From Methanobacteriota archaeon (lineage in GTDB: Archaea; Thermoplasmatota; Thermoplasmata; RBG-16-68-12), in the NCBI GenBank assembly GCA_005879065.1, contig VBLU01000005.1:1-43248 (forward strand): a DNA stretch of 43,248 nucleotides, in the 5' to 3' direction. The translations under genes and the position numbers were made by a program. The notes under the pieces are model-generated. The model searched no databases, was not told the DNA's origin, and worked only from the letters and a program-made list of their open reading frames with translations. Shown here in pieces: positions 36,015-43,248 of the stretch (position 1 is its first letter; each line of letters begins with the position of its first letter).

Positions 36015-37091
36015 ATGGAATTCCCGCCGTTCGAGCACCTTCGGTTTTACGAAGGCGTCCACGACGTCCGCCTGAACATTTCCTATTCGAACATCAAGGG
36101 CTTCACCCTCGGCGAGTTCCACAAGACACTTCCGAAGGACCTGGACCTGAACTGGACGGACGAGCGAGGTCCGCCGGAACTTCGACGGCTGATCGCGCGG
36201 CACGCGCAGGTGGCGATGGACCACGTGCTCGTGACCACAGGGGCCACGGAGGCGAACTTCCTCGCGAACGTAGCCCTGGTCCAGCCACGGGATCGCGTCG
36301 TCGTCGACACTCCCAACTACTCGCCCTTGCGCGATTGTGCCGTGGGTCTCGGTGCGGACGTCGTCCCGGTCGTGAGGGATTGCCACGACGGATGGTCCCT
36401 CGACCTCGATCGATTTCGGAAGACGGCCGGAGGCCGAGCGAAACTCCTCGTGTTCGCGAACCTGAACAACCCCACTTCCGTCCCCCTTGGAAGAAACGAT
36501 CTTCAAGAACTCGCGGACATCGCGCAGGAGTGCGACGGCTATGTCCTCGTGGATGAGACGTTCCGCGAACTCGCCTTTCATCATCCGCCGCCGAGCGTAG
36601 CCGAATTTGGACCGCGGATGATCGCCCTGTCCACCGTGACCAAAGTAGGCGGCCTCGGCGCCCTCCGAGTCGGATGGATCGTCGCTCATCCTCGCCTCCT
36701 GGAGCGGTTCAAGGCCGTGAAGGACTACACGACCGTGTGCGGGTCCTCCGTCTCCCAACTTCTCGCGACCTGGGCGCTCCAGCGGTGGTCCCTCTTCCGA
36801 CGTCGTGCGAAAATCATCTTGGACGGAAATCGAAAGCTGGTGGAGGAGGCGCTCACGAAGCTACCGGCGCTGCGCGGCGAAGTGCCCAAGTCCGGGAGCG
36901 TGATGTTTCCCCATTCCGACATCAGGGTGCCGAAATTGGCACAACGGCTTCTTCGTGTGTACAAGACGATCATCGCGGAAGGACGGTTCTTCGGCGTGGA
37001 CGATCATTTCCGAATCGGCCTGGGTGGAGACCCCGGCGAATTCCGTCAAGGTCTACGGAATCTCGAGAAGGCGATGCAAGAACTCGCATGA
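36015..37091 (+). CDS. PLP-dependent class I/II aminotransferase
   Basis: 358 aa; HVLVTTGATEANFLANVALVQPRDRVVVDTPNYSPL, NLNNPTSVPLGRNDL, STVTKVGGLGALRVGWIVA. Confidence 0.92.
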   Translation: MEFPPFEHLRFYEGVHDVRLNISYSNIKGFTLGEFHKTLPKDLDLNWTDERGPPELRRLIARHAQVAMDHVLVTTGATEANFLANVALVQPRDRVVVDTPNYSPLRDCAVGLGADVVPVVRDCHDGWSLDLDRFRKTAGGRAKLLVFANLNNPTSVPLGRNDLQELADIAQECDGYVLVDETFRELAFHHPPPSVAEFGPRMIALSTVTKVGGLGALRVGWIVAHPRLLERFKAVKDYTTVCGSSVSQLLATWALQRWSLFRRRAKIILDGNRKLVEEALTKLPALRGEVPKSGSVMFPHSDIRVPKLAQRLLRVYKTIIAEGRFFGVDDHFRIGLGGDPGEFRQGLRNLEKAMQELA

Positions 37092-37142
37092 TCCAGCTCG
37101 CGCGGGCGAGACACCGTTCGGTGGCTCGTGATGACCTCTCGC

Positions 37143-38105
37143 TCACGCGGGCGCGGACGTGAGGTTCTCCAAGAAGGTCGCGGACGGCACGAAGAAGAGG
37201 TTCCCGGTGACCGCACGGCTGAAGTCGAGCAGCCGGTCATAATTGCCCGGTGGATTGCCGACGAACATGTTCTGGAGCATTTCTTCGATCGTGCGGGGCG
37301 AGCGGCTGTAGCCGATGAAATAGGTCCCGAACTCCCCGCGGGCTGCCTGGCCGAACGGCATGTTGTCTCGGAGGATCTTGATCTCCGCGCCATCCTTCGT
37401 GATCTTGGTGAGTGCATTGTGCGCAAAGGTGGGCTTGACGGAGTCGTCCAGCTCGATGTCACTCAGCTTCGTACGACCGACGATTCGCTCTTGTTCTTCC
37501 GTAGGAAGTGCATTCCATCCCGTTAGATTGTGGAGATACTTCTGCACAATCACATAGCTACCCGCGGCGAACCTCGAGTCCTCTTCCCCGATGCGGGTGG
37601 CCTCGATCGCCGCCTGCCCCTTGGGGTTCTCCGTCCCGTCGACAAAACCGATGAGGTCGCGGCTGTCAAAGTAGCGGAATCCGTGGACCTCGTCCACGGG
37701 GGAGACCGCGCTTCCCAGCCGAGCCATGATCTGTGTCGCCAGCTCGAAGCACAGGTCCAGTCGCTGCGCTCGGATGTGGAAGAGTAGATCGCCCGGTGTC
37801 GAAGGAGCGTGGCGCTCTCCCGCATGGATCTCGCGAAACTTTCGCAACTCGGCCGGCCGTGGCTGCCCGAACAGCCGGTCCCACGTTTCCGATCCCACCG
37901 CCATGACGCAGGAAAGGCTTCCCTCAAGTTCACGAAACCCCGCCGAACGGACCAGCGAGCTGAGGTCCTTGCACAAGTGTCGAATGACAACTCGATTCTC
38001 GGCCCCTGGGTTGACCGTTACAACGAGAAAAATCGCAGCCCGGGTCAGCGGCGTAGCAACTGGCTGAGAGATTGCGCTCGAATTGACGGACGCTTTCGGC
38101 GTCAT
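37143..38105 (-). CDS. DyP-type peroxidase
   Basis: 320 aa; GFVDGTENPKGQAA (GxxDG motif), ..YFIGYSRSPRTIEEMLQNMFVG..NYDRLLDFSRAVTGNLFFVPS. Confidence 0.95.
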   Translation of the reverse strand: MTPKASVNSSAISQPVATPLTRAAIFLVVTVNPGAENRVVIRHLCKDLSSLVRSAGFRELEGSLSCVMAVGSETWDRLFGQPRPAELRKFREIHAGERHAPSTPGDLLFHIRAQRLDLCFELATQIMARLGSAVSPVDEVHGFRYFDSRDLIGFVDGTENPKGQAAIEATRIGEEDSRFAAGSYVIVQKYLHNLTGWNALPTEEQERIVGRTKLSDIELDDSVKPTFAHNALTKITKDGAEIKILRDNMPFGQAARGEFGTYFIGYSRSPRTIEEMLQNMFVGNPPGNYDRLLDFSRAVTGNLFFVPSATFLENLTSAPA

Positions 38106-38127
38106 AGACGGAGGTTTCCCCCTGGAG

Positions 38128-38201
38128 CGCCCGCGCCCGGATTCGAACCGGGGTCTTCGGGTCCGAAGCCCGATAGTCTGTCCGGACTAACCTACGCGGG
38201 C
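38128..38201 (-). tRNA. tRNA-Arg (anticodon TCG), no encoded CCA, no intron
   Basis: Cloverleaf read by hand on the minus strand: acceptor GCCCGCG/CGCGGGC, D-stem GGTT/GACT, anticodon stem-loop TCGGG-CTTCGGA-CCCGA, T-arm CCCGG-TTCGAAT-CCGGG. Confidence 0.93.
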
Positions 38202-38260
38202 ACTCTTTCTCCGTACTTGGTTCTGCGATAAGAAGGTCTCGCCCTCTGGGTCCCGATTCC

Positions 38261-38276
38261 TCGTCGGAAACGACGA
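38261..38276. other. GAAA-tetraloop hairpin in intergenic region
   Basis: TCGTCG-GAAA-CGACGA: perfect 6-bp stem closed by a GNRA loop on the plus strand. Confidence 0.5.
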
Positions 38277-38420
38277 TAGACGCAAAGAGAAGATCGCCAG
38301 TCGCTCCCATGCTGAATCGGGTTCATCGCTCCCGCCTCCATATTTCGGTGGCCCACTCATAGTCTCAGTACCAGTCATCATATACTACCACTCGTGTACG
38401 GAGACCCGGAGAGGGATATT

Positions 38421-39254
38421 TTGAGCAGCATCACTGTCGGCCAGGAAAACTCGGGACCCATCAAACTGTATTACGAAGACCACGGCACGGGGAAGCCGGT
38501 CGTGCTAATCCACGGGTGGCCTTTAAGCAGCGCCTCCTGGGAAAAGCAGGTGTTGGACCTACTGAAAGCGGGCAACCGGGTCATCGCCTACGACCGCCGA
38601 GGGTTCGGCCAGTCCAGCAAGCCGACGACGGGCTACGACTACGACACCTTCGCCGAAGATCTGCACAAGCTCGTGACGGAGCTCGACCTCCGCGATTTCG
38701 GGTTGGTCGGCTTCTCCATGGGCGGCGGCGAAGTGGCCCGCTATCTGGGCAAGTACGGATCCGACCGCGTAAGCCAGGCGGTGTTCATCAGCGCGGTCCC
38801 ACCGTTTCTGCTCAAGACGGCGGACAATCCGGAAGGAGTCGATGCCGGGGCCTTCGAGGGAATCAAGGCCGGGATCGCCGCAGACCGTCCGGCGTTTCTT
38901 TCGCAGTTTCTATCGGATTTCTTTAACGTGGACGTCTTCCGCGGCAAGCAAATCACCGACCAGGCCGTGCAGCTCAACTGGAACATCGCGGCGGCCGCTT
39001 CGCCCACAGGCACTCTGGATTGCGTCACCGCGTTCTCATCGACGGACTTCCGGAACGACCTCAAACGCATCGACGTGCCCACGTTGGTGATCCACGGCAC
39101 GGCCGACCGGATTGTGCCCTTCCCCGTCTCGGCGAGGCGCATGCCGGAATTTGTGAAGGGATGCAAGCTGATCACGATCGAGGACGCTCCGCACGGCCTG
39201 ATCTGGACCCACGCGAGCAAAATCAACCCGGAGCTGGCACACTTCCTCAGCTAG
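38421..39254 (+). CDS. Alpha/beta hydrolase, non-heme chloroperoxidase-like
   Basis: GTG-initiated ORF from 38394; likely TTG start at 38421 (SSITVGQENSGPIKLYYEDHG). VVLIHGWPLSSASW, LVGFSMGGGEVARYL, DAPHGLIWTH. Confidence 0.92.
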   Translation: MSSITVGQENSGPIKLYYEDHGTGKPVVLIHGWPLSSASWEKQVLDLLKAGNRVIAYDRRGFGQSSKPTTGYDYDTFAEDLHKLVTELDLRDFGLVGFSMGGGEVARYLGKYGSDRVSQAVFISAVPPFLLKTADNPEGVDAGAFEGIKAGIAADRPAFLSQFLSDFFNVDVFRGKQITDQAVQLNWNIAAAASPTGTLDCVTAFSSTDFRNDLKRIDVPTLVIHGTADRIVPFPVSARRMPEFVKGCKLITIEDAPHGLIWTHASKINPELAHFLS

Positions 39255-39275
39255 GGACCGCCCGGCGGAGAAGGC

Positions 39276-39300
39276 AGAGGTTCGAATCGCCTCGGGACTC
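39276..39300 (+). other. tRNA 3'-end-like remnant (T-arm plus acceptor 3' strand geometry)
   Basis: AGAGG-TTCGAAT-CGCCT-CGGGACT-C: exact 5-7-5-7-1 spacing, but only 3 of 5 T-stem pairs and no 5' half upstream. Confidence 0.35.
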
Positions 39301-40483
39301 ACTCTCCATGGGATGTTTCGCGGATCGGTTCACTTCGGGTCGACCCCTCGTTCCTCCGGGGGGCGAACTTGCCGGGTACGCCTAACCAGAGATTCGCGAG
39401 GGCATAGCCCGCCAACGATGGACTGATCGACGAGGACACGGTGCGCGTTGTGCTCGTGAGCCCCGCGGCCGCGGTCCGGTCCGATTCGTCGACGATCGCC
39501 ATAACGTAGGATTGTCTCGCGGGCACGTCCATTTGCGATAACGATTGACGGCAGAGGAGGAGGAGTACGGCCGTCAAAGGCGTCGACGCGAACGCGACCC
39601 CGATGAGGAAGACGTTCGAGGGCACATGAGTGAAGACCATCGTCCGCAACAGGCCGATTCTCCGGGCGATTCGTTCGGATAGGAGAAACGACAGGGCGGT
39701 CACCAACTGGGTCGCAAAGAAGATGGCCCCGAGGGTGGCCAAATCCAGTCCAAATCGGAGGAAGAAATAGTACGAGAGGATGCTCTGTCCGATGAAGCCG
39801 CCGCCGAACGCATCCACCGCGAACAGGGTCGACAACTTGGCGACAATGGGACGACCGCGGGGGGACAGCGCCGGCCGTCGCCCCGGCCTGGACTTCGGTT
39901 CGACCGCTCCGGAGAGGGAAGAGTAGAGCACCGCTCCGATCAGTCCAGAGATCATGTAGGCCAGGAACAGCGGCGGGTAGCCCATGTATCTCGGCAGTCC
40001 CGCCAAAAGCGCCCCCGCTGAAGACGCGCCGTATCCGACCAAGTTGTACACACTGAACGCAAGCGTCCTGCGATCGGCGCGGGCGGTCCGCGGAAGAATC
40101 GCCTGTTCGAGCGAGAGGAACGGTCCCACTTCTCCAGCCCCGACGGTCATGTTCCCTACGATGCCCGCGAGCACCGGAGCCCACCAGTCCGTCGAGACGA
40201 ACAACAGGGTTCCCGCGACGAAATCGGTGAGGGCGAAGAAGACGAGCGTTCTCCTCCGGCCAATCCGGTCCGCGACGAAGCTGATGATGAACGTGTAGAA
40301 TGCGCTGCTGAGCACGGTCAGGGTCAGGACGATTCCGATCGCGAAGGCGCTGAATCCGAGTTGGGCCAGGTAGACGCCGTAGATGACTCCGAGAAAACCG
40401 TAGGGAACGGTGCGGACGGACTTCTCTAGGAGGATGAGTTTGCCGTCTCGATCAATCCAGTTTCCGGAATCCGTACAAGCCAC
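39299..40483 (-). CDS. MFS transporter (apparently shortened C-terminus)
   Basis: 394 aa, multiple TM segments; SFVADRIGRRRTLVFFALTDF. The C-terminus ends WLGVPGKFAPRRNEGSTRSEPIRETSHGE with no final hydrophobic helix. Confidence 0.85.
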   Translation of the reverse strand: MACTDSGNWIDRDGKLILLEKSVRTVPYGFLGVIYGVYLAQLGFSAFAIGIVLTLTVLSSAFYTFIISFVADRIGRRRTLVFFALTDFVAGTLLFVSTDWWAPVLAGIVGNMTVGAGEVGPFLSLEQAILPRTARADRRTLAFSVYNLVGYGASSAGALLAGLPRYMGYPPLFLAYMISGLIGAVLYSSLSGAVEPKSRPGRRPALSPRGRPIVAKLSTLFAVDAFGGGFIGQSILSYYFFLRFGLDLATLGAIFFATQLVTALSFLLSERIARRIGLLRTMVFTHVPSNVFLIGVAFASTPLTAVLLLLCRQSLSQMDVPARQSYVMAIVDESDRTAAAGLTSTTRTVSSSISPSLAGYALANLWLGVPGKFAPRRNEGSTRSEPIRETSHGE

Positions 40484-40488
40484 CGCGT

Positions 40489-41112
40489 TCAGAGCGTGCG
40501 CCGCGACTGTTTCGGGGGCTGCGCGATCTTGCCCCTAGGACGTGCCGAGTGGATCGGAGTCCACTTCAGTTCCATGTGGATCTCCAGTTCGTCCTCCTCT
40601 TTGGCGTAGAGGAGCTTGAACGTCACGGGCTCGGTGGGCTGAACTAGGATCTTCTTCTGTCCCGGCAGGACCTTGGAGATATCGACCGAACGCCGTCCCA
40701 GTCCGTCCCCCAGCGCCACCAAGGACTTCGAGAGCTCGTCCTTGCTGAGGCGGCCCTTGTAACGAAAGATCGATTCGTGGACCTCTCGGTAAATTTCCAG
40801 GACTTCCATCATTTTGGTCCAATGCCTCATGGTCTGGGAAAGCTCGCCCCGTCCTTTCTCCGTGAGAGCGTAATGCTTCCGGTCGAGACCTTCATCCCGG
40901 AACTCGATTCGACTCGTCACTAGACCTCCCTCCTCGAGTTTTTCGAAGGCCGGGTAGATCGTGCCGGTCTTTGGCCTCCAGTAGCCGGAGAACCGCTTCT
41001 CGAGTTCCCTGATCACTTCGTATCCGTACATCGGTTTCTCGGACAGGAGAAGGAGCAGCCAGAGGGACACGGCTCCGATTTTCATGCCTCGCGGTGCGGT
41101 GGCAGCCATCAA
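40489..41112 (-). CDS. PadR family transcriptional regulator
   Basis: 207 aa; LLLLLSEKPMYGYEVIRELEKRFSGYWRPKTGTIYPAFEKLEEGGLV. Confidence 0.93.
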   Translation of the reverse strand: MMAATAPRGMKIGAVSLWLLLLLSEKPMYGYEVIRELEKRFSGYWRPKTGTIYPAFEKLEEGGLVTSRIEFRDEGLDRKHYALTEKGRGELSQTMRHWTKMMEVLEIYREVHESIFRYKGRLSKDELSKSLVALGDGLGRRSVDISKVLPGQKKILVQPTEPVTFKLLYAKEEDELEIHMELKWTPIHSARPRGKIAQPPKQSRRTL

Positions 41113-41264
41113 CTCACCCCGTGCCGGGCAAAGCGCATTCGGGCTTATACGCGTACATAAGCTAACTCAACGGCCCTCAACGGCCACGCCGACCAACTCG
41201 TCGGACAGATTAATATACATAGATACACTACCTGCGTAGACACTCTACCCAAGGAGGGCTTTGA

Positions 41265-41732
41265 ATGAAATGGGTAACCCGAGAGAAGGCGAAGGTAGAC
41301 CGGATCGCGTGTCCTTGGCTCATCACGAAATTCGTGGATCCGAAGTCGGAGTTCCTGTTCGTGCCGCGCGAAAAGGTCTTGGACGTCGCGAAGGAACAGA
41401 ACGCGATACCGTATGACAGCCCCGGTGCCGAGCTCCACCACTACAAGGAGGGAGGCGACGAGCGGTGCAGCTTCGACGCTATCATCAAGAAGTACAAGCT
41501 CACGGATCGAGCTCTCCTCGATATGGCGGAGATCGTGCGCGCGGCGGACGCGGGGCCTCGAAATCCTCGACCGGAGGGCGCGGGCCTGGAGGCGATGGCC
41601 CTCGGGTTCCGTGAGAACGCGAAAGACGATTTCGAGAACATGCGGCTCCAGTTCCCGGCATACGATGCGCTTTACACGTACTGTCGCCTCAAGGTCGAGG
41701 GCAAGGCCAAGTTGGAGCACGCGCCTCGATGA
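41265..41732 (+). CDS. ChrB-domain (chromate resistance-associated) protein
   Basis: 155 aa; MKWVTREKAKVDRIACPWLITKFVDPKSEFLFVPREKVLDVAKE. Confidence 0.9.
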   Translation: MKWVTREKAKVDRIACPWLITKFVDPKSEFLFVPREKVLDVAKEQNAIPYDSPGAELHHYKEGGDERCSFDAIIKKYKLTDRALLDMAEIVRAADAGPRNPRPEGAGLEAMALGFRENAKDDFENMRLQFPAYDALYTYCRLKVEGKAKLEHAPR

Positions 41733-42652
41733 GCCTCCGCCTCCTGGGCCACGTCGAGCTTCCCGCGCATGGACGGGAAGGTGGCTTCGATCACGCGGCG
41801 GTCCATCGCGAGTCCTCGCGCGTCTACGTCGCCCATACGTCCAACGATGATGTCGACGTCATGGACTCGGCGTCCGATCGCTTCCTTCGGTCAATCCACG
41901 GACTGAAGGGTGTCGCCGGCGTCCTCGTGTCGGACGAAAAGGGTCTCCTCTTCACTGCAAATCGCGGGGAGAACACGATCAGCATTTTCTCAGTCGCCCG
42001 AGAGCACGAAATGGTGAGGCTCTACTCGGGAATCCGTCCCAACGGGCTCGCCTTCGATCCGTCGCGAGGACTCTTGCTGGTGGCAAATGTCGGCGACCCC
42101 GAAATCGGCAATTCATCGACCGTTTCGATGGTGGACGTCAGTGAGAAGGCCGTGATCGGGACCGTGGTGCTCCCGGGGCGCCCCCGGTGGGCCGTGTATG
42201 ACGAGAGGACGGCCGCTTTCTACCTGAACATCGCAGATCCTCCCCTCATCCTGGAAATCGATGCGAAGACTCCCTCAAAGATGATGGAGAGATACAAGGT
42301 GCCCGCCACTGGACCGCATGGCCTCGATCTCGACCCCCAGGGGAGACAACTCTTCTGCGCTTGTGATACTGCGAAGCTAGTCGCGGTAGACCTGAACTCG
42401 AGTGAGATTCGGGCGGTCGGGGAGCTCAGCGGCCCGCCCGATGTTGTGTTCTTCAACTCGCGGCTGAACCATGTTTATGTCGCCGTCGGCACCCCGGGCG
42501 TGATTGAAGTCTTCGACGCAAGGCGAATGAAACTCCTCGAAAGGGTCACGACGGAGAAAGGAGCTCACACATTGGCGTTCGACCAAAGGAAAAACAAGGT
42601 CTACGCCTTCCTGCCTGCCACCCACAGAGCGGCGGTATATCAAGACGGATGA
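41729..42652 (+). CDS. YncE-like beta-propeller protein
   Basis: 307 aa; repeated blades such as RVYVAHTSNDDVDVMDSASDRFLRSI and HVYVAVGTPGVIEVFDARRMKLLERV. Confidence 0.87.
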   Translation: MSLRLLGHVELPAHGREGGFDHAAVHRESSRVYVAHTSNDDVDVMDSASDRFLRSIHGLKGVAGVLVSDEKGLLFTANRGENTISIFSVAREHEMVRLYSGIRPNGLAFDPSRGLLLVANVGDPEIGNSSTVSMVDVSEKAVIGTVVLPGRPRWAVYDERTAAFYLNIADPPLILEIDAKTPSKMMERYKVPATGPHGLDLDPQGRQLFCACDTAKLVAVDLNSSEIRAVGELSGPPDVVFFNSRLNHVYVAVGTPGVIEVFDARRMKLLERVTTEKGAHTLAFDQRKNKVYAFLPATHRAAVYQDG

Positions 42653-42670
42653 GGTCGAGAGGTGTCGCGA

Positions 42671-43248
42671 ATGGACCAGCACGAGATGTTCACAGAAGTC
42701 GTAGCGAACGTCGCGAAGATGTGCGCCGTCAGCGCCATGACCGCACCGAAGAGCGGAGGGCAGCTCTTCCTGAAAGGATCCAAGCCTTTCATCGAGACCA
42801 CGATCGTCCGGGACAAAGAGACCCTCCATCGCCTCGCGGAATGGCTTCGGGCCCGGGGGACGAAACTCAAGAATCCCATCTTCTTCCGCGACGCCGATAC
42901 GACCGAGAAGGTGGACCTCATCCTGTTCATCGGACTCGAGAAGTGGTATCCGCCGATGTACGATTGCGGCGCCTGCGGATATGGCACCTGTAACGAATTT
43001 CTGCGCGCGGCGCCTGTCCATCACACCGAGGAGTCTCGGGATTGGGAGTTCCTCGGACCGATTTGCCAGATCCGGTGCATCGACCTCGGCATCGCTGTGG
43101 GATCCGCCGCGAAGCTCGCGAGCATGAACAACGTGGACACCCGTTGTCAGACCCGAGTCGCCGCGGCCGCGAGGCACCTCGGAATCATTCACTCGGACCT
43201 CGCTGTTGCGCTTTCGATGAGCGTGTCCCACAAGAACATTTTCTTCGA
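42671..43248 (+). CDS. DUF2148 ferredoxin-domain protein (3' truncated by window end)
   Basis: Open frame from ATG 42671 to the window end: MDQHEMFTEVVANVAKMCAVSAMTAPKSGG...YDCGACGYGTCNEFL. Confidence 0.85.
   Translation, partial: MDQHEMFTEVVANVAKMCAVSAMTAPKSGGQLFLKGSKPFIETTIVRDKETLHRLAEWLRARGTKLKNPIFFRDADTTEKVDLILFIGLEKWYPPMYDCGACGYGTCNEFLRAAPVHHTEESRDWEFLGPICQIRCIDLGIAVGSAAKLASMNNVDTRCQTRVAAAARHLGIIHSDLAVALSMSVSHKNIFF

Noticed and set aside
38128-39300. Integrated element with tRNA-Arg as its attachment site containing the hydrolase
   Set aside because: The hydrolase faces the tRNA 5' end, not the 3' end where integrases act; no integrase and no matching direct repeat of the tRNA-Arg 3' end found.
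1-43248. CRISPR arrays, transposons, rRNA operons, toxin-antitoxin or known defence cassettes
   Set aside because: No regularly spaced repeats, transposase/integrase motifs, rRNA sequence or recognisable defence genes seen in the ORF set or intergenic regions.

Overview
This is a high-GC, gene-dense archaeal chromosomal segment, probably from a Thermoplasmatota-like euryarchaeote (inferred from gene content only). The left ~30 kb is mostly informational or housekeeping: a presenilin-type protease, ribosomal protein S8e, TldE/TldD, SRP19, DUF211, type II Met aminopeptidase, Sua5/YrdC, Nudix, S9 peptidase, class V aminotransferase, RadA, an AlkZ-like HTH_42 protein, diphthine synthase, Trm5, dCTP deaminase, acyl-CoA dehydrogenase, HIT, hemerythrin, AsnRS, pyruvoyl-dependent Arg decarboxylase, a zinc-ribbon/TPR membrane protein and a 1803-aa Lhr helicase. 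The right ~13 kb is more accessory: ArsR/tandem-AHSA1, pirin-like, thiolase, epimerase, a secreted protein, aminotransferase, DyP peroxidase, tRNA-Arg(TCG), a bacterial-type alpha/beta hydrolase, MFS/PadR, and ChrB/YncE/DUF2148. The strongest second-look items are: (1) an AsnRS gene with a frameshift and apparent deletion of the class II motif 2 region; (2) a very long Lhr whose C-terminus resembles YcaQ/AlkZ (HTH_42) modules with a substituted active-site Gln, alongside a separate QxQ-bearing AlkZ-like gene beside radA; (3) two identically spaced TTAAC-N6-GTTAA dyads at an arsR promoter; (4) a PrsW-like protein lacking every histidine; (5) a triple zinc-ribbon/TM/TPR protein; (6) a tRNA 3'-end-like remnant next to a truncated-looking MFS transporter. 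I saw no CRISPR array, rRNA, integrase or transposase. All homology calls come from reading motifs, without any database search.
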